NCBI RefSeq assembly: GCF_023283845.1 | Contig: NZ_JAKILC010000020.1 | Span: 34,635-98,634 of the forward strand | Direction of reading: 5' to 3' | Origin: Shewanella marinintestina | GTDB taxonomy: Bacteria; Pseudomonadota; Gammaproteobacteria; Enterobacterales; Shewanellaceae | Length of the DNA: 64,000 bases | Shown here: positions 35,493 to 43,119 of the stretch, piece after piece | Numbering within the stretch: the first letter of the stretch is position 1 | Layout: each line of letters starts with the position of its first letter | Translations under genes and position numbers: made by a program | Notes under the pieces: model-generated | Seen by the model: the letters and a program-made list of their open reading frames with translations, nothing else | What the model was told of the DNA's origin: nothing | The model's database searches: none

Positions 35493-35951
35493 TGGGGTTG
35501 GTGTCCTTTATACGGCGCGATAATGGAAAACGGCGACATTTTAGCAGGAGAGCCGTAAACTGTCATTGGTTAAGGCAATTAACAATCAATTCTAATATAC
35601 GGATAATCGCATTCTATAATAGGGAAGTCTGTAATTTAATTTATAATGACGTATTGTTATGTTTCATTAAACGTTTATAAGTGTAAGAAGCTGATTGGCG
35701 CGTATTAATGAAAATCAGTACTGAATTACTTAATATTGATGCAATTTCTAGCTGATTGGTTAAACAGAAAGCTATTAGCTTGCAAAGTAATCATGCAGGT
35801 AAGTTTTTTGAAGAAAGTCGTTGACGACTTTTAGGTGTGGGGGTACTATGCGCTCCGTCCTCACCGAGCAGCAAGTTGTTGTCCTTGAGGGCCAGAAACA
35901 GTAAAGAGTATCCCAGCGTGAAAACGTACTTTACATTAGGTTTCACAATTT
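35493..35951. other. Gap between folD and the tRNA cluster
   Basis: These 459 bases are without a credible gene. A perfect hairpin AAAGTCGT/ACGACTTT with a two-base centre lies at 35814-35831, followed by a GC-richer stretch to about 35915 (GGTGTGGGGG, then CCTCACC) that can fold further. The tRNA promoter must lie just upstream of 35952, but I cannot place it firmly. The first 300 bases are AT-rich and plain. Confidence 0.5.
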
Positions 35952-36028
<77 letters not shown>

Positions 36029-36091
36029 TATTTAAACTAACGTGGAACGTTAGTTGCCCAGTTCAGGAAATGAATTTATTTTCATTACCGA

Positions 36092-36168
36092 GCGCCCGTA
36101 GCTCAGTTGGATAGAGCACCCGCCTTCTAAGCGGGTGGCCGCAGGTTCGAATCCTGCCGGGCGTACCA
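36092..36168 (+). tRNA. tRNA-Arg (anticodon TCT)
   Basis: A 77-base cloverleaf. The anticodon stem CCCGC/GCGGG holds the loop CTTCTAA, giving anticodon TCT, which reads AGA/AGG. The T-arm GCAGG-TTCGAAT-CCTGC is followed by an encoded ACCA. The acceptor starts GCGCCCG against CGGGCGT, so the first pair is G-U rather than G-C. Confidence 0.97.
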
Positions 36169-36175
36169 TTTTTGT

Positions 36176-36252
36176 GGTGATTGTAGCTCAGTTGGTAGAG
36201 TCCCGGATTGTGATTCCGGTTGTCGTGGGTTCGAACCCCATCAGTCACCCCA
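36176..36252 (+). tRNA. tRNA-His (anticodon GTG)
   Basis: The acceptor GTGATTG pairs with CAGTCAC with one G-U. An extra 5' G (36176) gives the G-1 needed by HisRS, opposite discriminator C. The anticodon stem CCGGA/TCCGG holds the loop TTGTGAT, giving anticodon GTG. CCA is encoded. It lies only 7 bases after tRNA-Arg, so the two are processed from one transcript. Confidence 0.97.
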
Positions 36253-36270
36253 CTCATTCTGTAAAGAAGT

Positions 36271-36299
36271 AAAAAAAGCGACCCTAGGTCGCTTTTTTT
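36271..36299 (+). terminator. Terminator after the tRNA cluster
   Basis: The stem GCGACC/GGTCGC with loop CTA is preceded by seven A and followed by seven T. It lies 19 bases past tRNA-His. Confidence 0.92.
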
Positions 36300-36507
36300 A
36301 CGCCTGTAAATCACGCTTTGAGGCTCGACTCTGGCGCATTCCATAGCTATAATGTCGCGTCTTGATAATTATCAACTAAAAGATACCTGTGCCGATCGTC
36401 AGTATTTATGGGCATTTTGGTTAAATTTATGGATCAAGAAACGAATACCTGAATAGTTGAGTTTTCGACTATTGCAAAGGACGATAGACATATTTCGAGG
36501 TAAAAAA

Positions 36508-37812
36508 ATGCAAGTTTCTGTTGAAACCACACAAGGCTTAGAGCGTCGCCTAACAATTTCTGTACCTGCTGAGCAGATTGAGAACACTGTTAAAGAAGCA
36601 TTAAAAAGCGAAGCTAAGCGTGCCCGTATCCCAGGTTTCCGTCCAGGAAAAGTACCTGTAAGCGTTATTAATAAGCGTTATGGTAAAGCTATTCGTCAAG
36701 ATATCACTGGTGAAGTGATGCAGCGTAACTTCGTTGAAGCAATCATTGCTGAGAAGTTAAACCCAGCTGGCGCACCGACATTAACTCCTGGTTCAACTGA
36801 AGGCGAAAACTTTGAGTTTGTTGCTACTTTTGAAATCTACCCAGAAGTAGAGCTTAAAGGTCTTGAGTCAATCACTGTTGAACAGCCTACTGCTGAAGTT
36901 ACTGAAGCAGACGTTGATGCTATGATTGAAACGCTACGTAACCAACACGCTACTTTCGAAGTAGCTGACCGCGCAGCGGCTGAAGGTGACAAAGCTAAGA
37001 TCAACTTCGTTGGTTCAATCGATGGTGAAGAATTCGAAGGCGGCAAAGCTGACGATTTCGAACTTCAACTAGGCAGCGGCCGTATGATCCCAGGCTTCGA
37101 GTCTGGCGTTGAAGGTCACAAAGCGGGTGAAGAGTTTAACATCGAAGTGACTTTCCCTGAAGATTACCATGCTGAAAACTTAAAGGGTAAAGTAGCGACT
37201 TTCGCTATTACTCTTAACGAAGTTCAAGCGGCTAACCTTCCAGAAGTTAACGACGAGTTCGCTACACTATTCGGTATTACCGAAGGTGGCATCGACGCAC
37301 TACGCGGCGAAATCAGCAAGAACATGAGCCGTGAACTTGAGCAAGCGCTTAAAGCAAACGTTAAAGAGCAAGTTCTTAATGGTCTAGTTGAGCAAAACGA
37401 CATCGAATTGCCTGCAGCACTAATCGAAGGCGAAGTAGAAGTATTGCGCAAGCAAGCTATGCAACGTTTCGGTGACCAAGCGGCTAACATGCCTGAGCTT
37501 CCAGCTGATCTGTTCACTGAGCAAGCAGCACGTCGCGTTAAAGTAGGTCTACTACTTGGCGAAGTGATCAAAACAAACGAGCTAAAAGCTGAAGATGAAC
37601 GCGTTCAAGGTTTGATCGCTTCTATGGCTTCTGCTTACGAAGATCCAAGTGAAGTTGTAGCTTACTACAACGGTAACGAAGAGCTTATGCAAAACATGCG
37701 CAACGTTGCTCTAGAAGAGCAAGCTGTTGAAGCTTTGCTAAAAACTGCAACTTTGACTGAAAAAGCAGTCAACTTTGAAGAATTTATGAACAAGGCTACA
37801 GGTCGCGCGTAA
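36508..37812 (+). CDS. tig: Trigger factor
   Basis: A 434-residue ribosome-bound chaperone with prolyl isomerase activity. The N-terminal ribosome-binding tip is present (GFRPGKVP, the family signature GFRxGKxP). It is followed by the FKBP-type middle domain (GDKAKINFVGSIDGEEFEGG, FELQLGSGRMIPGFE) and the helical C-terminal chaperone arms. ATG 36508 is chosen because it gives the family N-terminus MQVSVETTQGLERR and has GAGG at 9 bases. The frame is open 17 codons further upstream. It leads the conserved tig-clpP-clpX-lon order. Confidence 0.97.
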   Translation: MQVSVETTQGLERRLTISVPAEQIENTVKEALKSEAKRARIPGFRPGKVPVSVINKRYGKAIRQDITGEVMQRNFVEAIIAEKLNPAGAPTLTPGSTEGENFEFVATFEIYPEVELKGLESITVEQPTAEVTEADVDAMIETLRNQHATFEVADRAAAEGDKAKINFVGSIDGEEFEGGKADDFELQLGSGRMIPGFESGVEGHKAGEEFNIEVTFPEDYHAENLKGKVATFAITLNEVQAANLPEVNDEFATLFGITEGGIDALRGEISKNMSRELEQALKANVKEQVLNGLVEQNDIELPAALIEGEVEVLRKQAMQRFGDQAANMPELPADLFTEQAARRVKVGLLLGEVIKTNELKAEDERVQGLIASMASAYEDPSEVVAYYNGNEELMQNMRNVALEEQAVEALLKTATLTEKAVNFEEFMNKATGRA

Positions 37813-37847
37813 CCATCGCTTGACTTAAATGGCTATTAGCCATTTAT

Positions 37848-37884
37848 AATGGCTCGTATGAGGTTCCTCATGCGGGCCATTTTT
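37848..37884 (+). terminator. Terminator between tig and clpP
   Basis: A long hairpin has inner arms ATGAGG/CCTCAT and outer arms ATGGC/GCCAT, ending in five T. A smaller hairpin AAATGGCT/AGCCATTT lies just before it (37827-37845). Together they partly separate tig from clpP. Confidence 0.75.
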
Positions 37885-37901
37885 ATTTAGGGAAGTTAAT
37901 C

Positions 37902-38513
37902 ATGCACAAAGCGCCAGAATCAGTACTTAACGCACTCGTTCCTATGGTTGTTGAACAGACAGCTAAAGGTGAACGTTCATATGATATTTATTCTCGTCTA
38001 TTAAAAGAGCGAGTAATCTTTCTTGTTGGTCAAGTTGAAGAACATATGGCTAACCTTATCGTTGCTCAGTTACTGTTTTTGGAGTCAGAGAGCCCAGATA
38101 AGGATATCTACCTATACATTAACTCACCTGGTGGCAGCGTGACTGCAGGTATGGCAATTTACGATACAATGCAGTTCATTAAGCCGAACGTGAGTACAGT
38201 ATGTATTGGTCAAGCGGCGAGCATGGGCGCATTTCTACTTGCAGGTGGAGCGCCAGGTAAACGCCATTGCTTACCAAACTCACGAGTGATGATCCATCAG
38301 CCATTAGGCGGTTTCCAAGGTCAAGCATCAGACATCGCTATTCATGCTCAAGAGATTTTGGGGATCAAGAACAAGCTAAATACTATGCTTGCTGAGCATA
38401 CTGGCCAGTCTCTAGAAGTGATTGAACGTGATACTGACCGTGATAACTTTATGAGTGCTACTGAAGCTGCTGAATACGGATTAGTCGATTCAGTGATGAC
38501 AAAACGAGACTGA
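37902..38513 (+). CDS. clpP: ATP-dependent Clp protease proteolytic subunit
   Basis: A 203-residue serine protease that forms the double-heptamer barrel fed by ClpX or ClpA. The catalytic triad can be placed: Ser107 (GQAASMGAFL), His132 (RVMIHQPLGG) and Asp181 (ERDTDRDNFMSA). A short pro-sequence is likely removed. GGGAAG stands 9 bases before the ATG. The next gene, clpX, follows after 84 bases with no terminator, so the two form an operon. Confidence 0.98.
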   Translation: MHKAPESVLNALVPMVVEQTAKGERSYDIYSRLLKERVIFLVGQVEEHMANLIVAQLLFLESESPDKDIYLYINSPGGSVTAGMAIYDTMQFIKPNVSTVCIGQAASMGAFLLAGGAPGKRHCLPNSRVMIHQPLGGFQGQASDIAIHAQEILGIKNKLNTMLAEHTGQSLEVIERDTDRDNFMSATEAAEYGLVDSVMTKRD

Positions 38514-38597
38514 TTTTTACGCTCCTCTGAGCTATGCTCAAAGAAGTTGTATTGAAAAGATCCAAGCAGTAGTTTGACTGCAAACAGAGGTAAAGTA

Positions 38598-39875
38598 ATG
38601 GGTGAAAACAAAGGTAACGGTGACAGCGGAAAATTGCTGTACTGCTCTTTTTGTGGAAAGAGCCAGCATGAAGTAAGAAAACTCATCGCTGGACCTTCAG
38701 TATATGTTTGTGATGAGTGTGTTGAACTCTGCAACGACATTATTAGAGAAGAAATCAAAGAGATTTCACCGAAACAAGATCAGGACAGATTGCCGACACC
38801 TCATGAGCTGCGTGCGCATTTAGATGATTACGTTATCGGTCAAGATAAAGCTAAGAAAGTGTTATCTGTAGCTGTGTATAACCACTACAAGCGCTTAAGA
38901 AATGCAGGTCCAAAGGACGGCGTTGAATTAGGTAAAAGTAACATCTTGCTTATAGGCCCTACAGGTAGTGGTAAGACGCTACTTGCAGAAACGCTTGCAC
39001 GTTTTCTAGATGTGCCATTCACTATGGCTGACGCGACTACCTTAACCGAAGCCGGTTATGTAGGTGAAGATGTTGAGAACATCATTCAAAAGCTACTGCA
39101 AAAGTGCGACTACGATGTAGAAAAAGCGCAGCGTGGAATCGTGTATATCGATGAAATTGATAAAATCAGTCGTAAGTCTGATAACCCGTCAATTACTCGA
39201 GATGTGTCCGGTGAAGGCGTACAGCAAGCATTGCTGAAGTTAATCGAGGGTACGGTGGCAGCGGTTCCACCACAAGGTGGTCGTAAGCATCCACAACAAG
39301 AGTTTTTACAAGTTGATACTTCTAAGATCTTGTTTGTTTGTGGTGGTGCGTTTGCTGGTCTTGAAAAAGTTATCGAGCAACGTGCACACGTAGGTAGCGG
39401 TATTGGTTTTGGCGCGCAAGTAAAAGGTGAAGCAGATAAGAAAAATATCTCTGACAGACTTTTACAAGTAGAGCCTGAAGATTTAGTGAAGTTTGGTCTA
39501 ATTCCAGAGTTCATTGGTCGACTACCAGTACTTGCGACGCTCGCTGAACTAGATGATGAAGCGTTAATCCAAATCCTGTCTCAACCAAAAAATGCAATTA
39601 CTAAACAGTATGCTGCATTGTTTGAGATGGAAGGCGTGGATTTAGAGTTTAGAGAAGATGCGCTTAAGGCTATTGCGCTTAAAGCACAGACTCGTAAAAC
39701 GGGCGCACGTGGTCTTCGTTCAATTGTTGAAGGCATTCTGCTTGATATCATGTATGACTTACCATCAACGAACGATGTAGCTAAAGTAGTTATCGATGAA
39801 TCAGTAGTAAAAGGTGAATCAACCCCTATTTTGATTTACGCTAACAACGAAACACAAGCAGCGACCGCTGAATAA
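38598..39875 (+). CDS. clpX: ATP-dependent Clp protease ATP-binding subunit ClpX
   Basis: A 425-residue AAA+ unfoldase. The N-terminal zinc-binding domain is CSFCGKSQ with CDECVELC. Walker A is GPTGSGKT, Walker B with sensor context is VYIDEIDKISRKS, the pore loop YVGEDVENI and the ClpP-docking IGF loop region (GIGFGAQV) are present, and so is the arginine-rich GARGLRSI. The start at ATG 38598 has AGAGG at 8 bases; eight further upstream codons are open but lack a signal. It partners the adjacent clpP. Confidence 0.98.
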   Translation: MGENKGNGDSGKLLYCSFCGKSQHEVRKLIAGPSVYVCDECVELCNDIIREEIKEISPKQDQDRLPTPHELRAHLDDYVIGQDKAKKVLSVAVYNHYKRLRNAGPKDGVELGKSNILLIGPTGSGKTLLAETLARFLDVPFTMADATTLTEAGYVGEDVENIIQKLLQKCDYDVEKAQRGIVYIDEIDKISRKSDNPSITRDVSGEGVQQALLKLIEGTVAAVPPQGGRKHPQQEFLQVDTSKILFVCGGAFAGLEKVIEQRAHVGSGIGFGAQVKGEADKKNISDRLLQVEPEDLVKFGLIPEFIGRLPVLATLAELDDEALIQILSQPKNAITKQYAALFEMEGVDLEFREDALKAIALKAQTRKTGARGLRSIVEGILLDIMYDLPSTNDVAKVVIDESVVKGESTPILIYANNETQAATAE

Positions 39876-39900
39876 ACTATCATCTACAGTTAGATAGATT

Positions 39901-39927
39901 AAAAGGAGCCTATATGGCTCCTTTTTT
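39901..39927 (+). terminator. Terminator after clpX
   Basis: The stem AAGGAGCC/GGCTCCTT with loop TATAT is followed by a T-run. It lies 25 bases past the clpX stop codon, so lon has its own promoter. Confidence 0.9.
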
Positions 39928-39957
39928 GTACACTTCTTTAATTAATTCTTTTTCACC

Positions 39958-39985
39958 ATTGAAACCTATCTAATCATCCCAATAT
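39958..39985 (+). promoter_or_regulatory. Heat-shock (sigma-32) promoter of lon
   Basis: ATTGAAA (39958-39964), a 13-base spacer and CCCAATAT (39978-39985) fit the sigma-32 pattern CTTGAAA-N13/14-CCCCATNT with one change in each box. It lies 35 bases upstream of the lon start, as expected for a known heat-shock gene. Confidence 0.72.
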
Positions 39986-40019
39986 ACTCATTAGTAATCA
40001 TAAAAAACGGAATCGAGCT

Positions 40020-42365
40020 ATGACCCTAGAGCGTGATGCGCGAATCGAACTACCCGTACTACCACTCAGAGATGTGGTGGTTTATCCCCATATGGTAATT
40101 CCGTTATTCGTCGGTCGAGAGAAATCTATTCGTTGCTTAGAAAAAGCAATGGAGCAAGATAAGCAAATTATTTTAGTCGCTCAGCGTGATGCTGAGTTAG
40201 ACGATCCTACCAGTGACGACATTTTTGATGTTGGTACTGTAGCTTCGATACTACAGCTATTGAAATTGCCTGACGGTACCGTAAAGGTATTAGTGGAAGG
40301 TGGTCAACGTGCGCGTATCGACAATTATTCAGAACAAGATGATATCTTCCAAGCCACTGCTCACTATCTCGAGTCTGAGCCTCTTTCAGAGAAAGAAGAG
40401 GAAGTGCTGGTACGTTCTGCTGTTGGTCAGTTTGAAGGTTATATCAAGCTAAACAAAAAGATCCCACCAGAAGTATTAACATCATTATCAGGCATCGATG
40501 AAGCGGCTAGACTTGCTGATACTATGGCGGCTCACATGCCACTTAAGCTTGAAGACAAACAGTCTGTGCTTGAAATGGTAAATGTAAGCGAGCGTATCGA
40601 ATACTTAATGGCGATGATGGAAGCGGAAATTGACCTACTACAGGTTGAAAAACGTATTCGTAGCCGTGTTAAGAAGCAGATGGAGAAGAGTCAGCGCGAG
40701 TACTATTTGAATGAGCAGATGAAGGCCATTCAAAAAGAACTTGGTGATATTGATGAGTCTCATGATGAGTTTGAAAGCTTAGCGAAAAAGATTGAAGAAG
40801 CACAAATGCCTAGCGAGGCGAAGGAAAAAGCTTCTGCTGAACTTAATAAGTTAAAAATGATGTCACCAATGTCAGCTGAAGCGACAGTGGTGAGAAGTTA
40901 CGTTGAATGGATGGTGTCTGTGCCTTGGCATAAACGCTCGAAAATCAAACGTGATTTAGCGAAAGCGCAAGATGTACTTGATACCGATCACTTCGGTCTT
41001 GAGAAAGTTAAAGAGCGCATCTTAGAGTATTTAGCGGTTCAAAGCCGTGTTAAGCAACTTAAAGGTCCAATCCTGTGTTTAGTTGGGCCACCAGGTGTAG
41101 GTAAAACTTCACTAGGTCAGTCTATTGCGAAAGCGACAGGCCGTAAGTATGTGCGTGTAGCCTTAGGCGGCGTGCGTGATGAAGCGGAGATCCGTGGACA
41201 TCGTCGTACTTATATTGGCTCTATGCCGGGTAAAGTGATCCAGAAGATGTCTAAAGTGGGCGTTAAAAACCCATTATTCTTGCTTGATGAAATCGATAAG
41301 ATGAGTAGCGATATGCGTGGCGACCCTGCGTCAGCACTACTTGAAGTATTAGATCCAGAGCAGAACTCAGCGTTTAGCGATCACTACATGGAAGTCGATT
41401 ACGACTTGTCTGATGTGATGTTCGTGGCAACGTCTAACTCGATGAATATTCCAGGTCCGCTATTGGACCGTATGGAAGTCATTCGCCTATCGGGTTATAC
41501 CGAAGATGAGAAACTCAATATCGCTAAGCAGCATTTATTGCCTAAGCAGATTGAGCGCAATGGTCTTAAGGCTAAGGAAGTGACGGTAGATGATAGTGCA
41601 ATTATTGGCATTATTCGTTACTACACCCGAGAAGCCGGTGTGCGTGCACTTGAGCGTGAACTTTCAAAGATCTGCCGTAAAGTGGTTAAGAACATTTTGC
41701 TTGATAAGAGCATTAAACATATTGAAGTTAACCAAGAAAATTTGAAATCTTTCTTAGGTGTACAGCGTTGTGATTACGGTAAAGCAGAGTCTAACAACCA
41801 GATTGGTCAAGTGACAGGTTTGGCGTGGACAGAGGTTGGTGGTGATTTACTGACTATTGAGGCGACCTCAGTACCAGGTAAAGGTAAATTGACTTATACC
41901 GGCTCGCTAGGCGATGTAATGCAGGAATCAATTCAAGCTGCAATGACGGTTGTTCGTGCCCGTGCTGAACAATTAGGTATTAACCCTGATTTTTATGAGA
42001 AGCGCGATATTCACGTGCACGTACCTGAAGGTGCAACGCCTAAAGATGGTCCATCAGCGGGTGCGGCAATGTGTACTGCACTGGTATCTAGCCTAACGGG
42101 TAATCCTGTTCGTGCCGATGTGGCAATGACTGGTGAGATCACTCTTCGTGGTGAAGTTTTACCGATCGGCGGCCTGAAAGAGAAATTACTAGCTGCACAC
42201 CGCGGTGGAACTAAAGTTGTTCTTATTCCAAAAGAAAATGAACGTGATTTAGAAGAAATCCCACAAAATGTGATAGCAGATCTAAAAATCCATCCTGTGA
42301 AATGGGTAGATGAAGTACTGAAATTGGCGCTTGAACGACCAGTTGAAGGCTTCGAAGTAGTTTAA
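40020..42365 (+). CDS. lon: ATP-dependent Lon protease
   Basis: A 781-residue homohexameric AAA+ serine protease that removes misfolded and short-lived regulatory proteins. The N-terminal LonN domain (LPVLPLRDVVVYPHMVIPLFVGRE) is followed by a coiled-coil region around 190-270, the AAA+ module with Walker A GPPGVGKTS (near 355) and Walker B FLLDEIDKM, and the protease domain. The latter has catalytic Ser in PKDGPSAGAAM (near 677) and the Lys in the GGLKEKLLAAHRGG segment. The length matches E. coli (784). A sigma-32-type promoter precedes it and a hairpin follows. Confidence 0.98.
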   Translation: MTLERDARIELPVLPLRDVVVYPHMVIPLFVGREKSIRCLEKAMEQDKQIILVAQRDAELDDPTSDDIFDVGTVASILQLLKLPDGTVKVLVEGGQRARIDNYSEQDDIFQATAHYLESEPLSEKEEEVLVRSAVGQFEGYIKLNKKIPPEVLTSLSGIDEAARLADTMAAHMPLKLEDKQSVLEMVNVSERIEYLMAMMEAEIDLLQVEKRIRSRVKKQMEKSQREYYLNEQMKAIQKELGDIDESHDEFESLAKKIEEAQMPSEAKEKASAELNKLKMMSPMSAEATVVRSYVEWMVSVPWHKRSKIKRDLAKAQDVLDTDHFGLEKVKERILEYLAVQSRVKQLKGPILCLVGPPGVGKTSLGQSIAKATGRKYVRVALGGVRDEAEIRGHRRTYIGSMPGKVIQKMSKVGVKNPLFLLDEIDKMSSDMRGDPASALLEVLDPEQNSAFSDHYMEVDYDLSDVMFVATSNSMNIPGPLLDRMEVIRLSGYTEDEKLNIAKQHLLPKQIERNGLKAKEVTVDDSAIIGIIRYYTREAGVRALERELSKICRKVVKNILLDKSIKHIEVNQENLKSFLGVQRCDYGKAESNNQIGQVTGLAWTEVGGDLLTIEATSVPGKGKLTYTGSLGDVMQESIQAAMTVVRARAEQLGINPDFYEKRDIHVHVPEGATPKDGPSAGAAMCTALVSSLTGNPVRADVAMTGEITLRGEVLPIGGLKEKLLAAHRGGTKVVLIPKENERDLEEIPQNVIADLKIHPVKWVDEVLKLALERPVEGFEVV

Positions 42366-42464
42366 AACGTGGACTAACGCAATAAATTGCAGGAATGCTT
42401 TAAAAAAACAGTAAAAAGGGCTTACCTCTGTATCAAGCTGTGGTAGCCTAAGTCTGTGGAGAGT

Positions 42465-42496
42465 CAGTCGCTCCAGCCCTTGGAGTGACTGGTTTT
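42465..42496 (+). terminator. Probable terminator after lon
   Basis: Eleven-base arms CAGTCGCTCCA and TGGAGTGACTG (one G-U pair) flank a five-base loop, followed by GTTTT. It lies 100 bases past the lon stop codon. The hairpin is clear and the T-run is short. Confidence 0.65.
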
Positions 42497-42633
42497 GAGT
42501 AGTATCCTAATTTATTTATTTGGTTTTCCTATAAGGCTTGAACTTTGGTTCTAAGCTTGTTATAAAAAGCCTCCGCAGACCGCTCTAGACAAGAATTTGG
42601 GTGCGGCGCACAAATTACATTCAAGGGGATGAC

Positions 42634-42906
42634 ATGAACAAATCTGAACTAATCGAGAAAATCGCTTCTGGTGCTGACATTTCTAAAGCGGCAGCTGGCC
42701 GTGCATTAGACTCTTTCATCGGCGCTGTTACTGACGGCCTTAAAGAAGGCGATAAGATTGCTCTTGTTGGTTTCGGTACTTTCGAAGTGCGTCAACGTGC
42801 AGAGCGCACTGGTCGTAACCCACAAACGGGTAAAGAGATCAAAATCGCTGCAGCAAATATTCCAGCATTTAAAGCTGGTAAAGCTCTAAAAGACGCTGTT
42901 AACTAA
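42634..42906 (+). CDS. hupB: DNA-binding protein HU-beta
   Basis: A 90-residue histone-like protein that bends and compacts DNA as a dimer. The family pattern is complete: MNKSELIEKIASGADISKAAA, GFGTFEVRQRAERTGRNPQTG (the DNA-binding arm with Arg and the intercalating Pro) and IPAFKAGKALKDAVN. ATG 42634 is preceded by AGGGG at 5 bases. The upstream extension of the frame gives a non-family N-terminus and is rejected. It is conserved directly behind lon. Confidence 0.98.
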   Translation: MNKSELIEKIASGADISKAAAGRALDSFIGAVTDGLKEGDKIALVGFGTFEVRQRAERTGRNPQTGKEIKIAAANIPAFKAGKALKDAVN

Positions 42907-42946
42907 TATAAAGTTAGCAATGCAGCCTTTTGTAAGGCTATTGTAG

Positions 42947-42971
42947 AAAAGCACTGTTTAGCAGTGCTTTT
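42947..42971 (+). terminator. First terminator after hupB
   Basis: The stem AAGCACTG/CAGTGCTT with loop TTTAG is followed by T residues, 41 bases past the hupB stop codon. Confidence 0.85.
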
Positions 42972-43055
42972 TACAAATAGAAAAGGCACAAGTTAAGTTA
43001 CCCCTTAATTTTGCCAGCAGGAGTTTGAAGTATTTTTTCTTCTCCTTTAAATTAC

Positions 43056-43088
43056 AAAAAGGCGCATCAAACAGTGATGCGCCTTTTT
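43056..43088 (+). terminator. Second terminator, just upstream of ppiD
   Basis: The nine-base stem GGCGCATCA/TGATGCGCC with a five-base loop has five A before and five T after. It ends 32 bases before the ppiD start, leaving almost no room for a separate ppiD promoter downstream of it. Confidence 0.85.
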
Positions 43089-43119
43089 ATTTTATTAATC
43101 GCAACAAGCGAGAAGTCTG

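Noticed and set aside
36063..36344. 93-codon reading frame on the minus strand across the tRNA genes
   Set aside because: It is the antisense of tRNA-Arg and tRNA-His; the GRIRTC/VRTHD-type peptide is a well-known false annotation arising from tRNA genes.
42366..42633. Small gene between lon and hupB
   Set aside because: The open frame upstream of the hupB ATG has a non-family peptide and the ribosome-binding site AGGGG serves ATG 42634; the rest is a terminator-like hairpin and promoter space.
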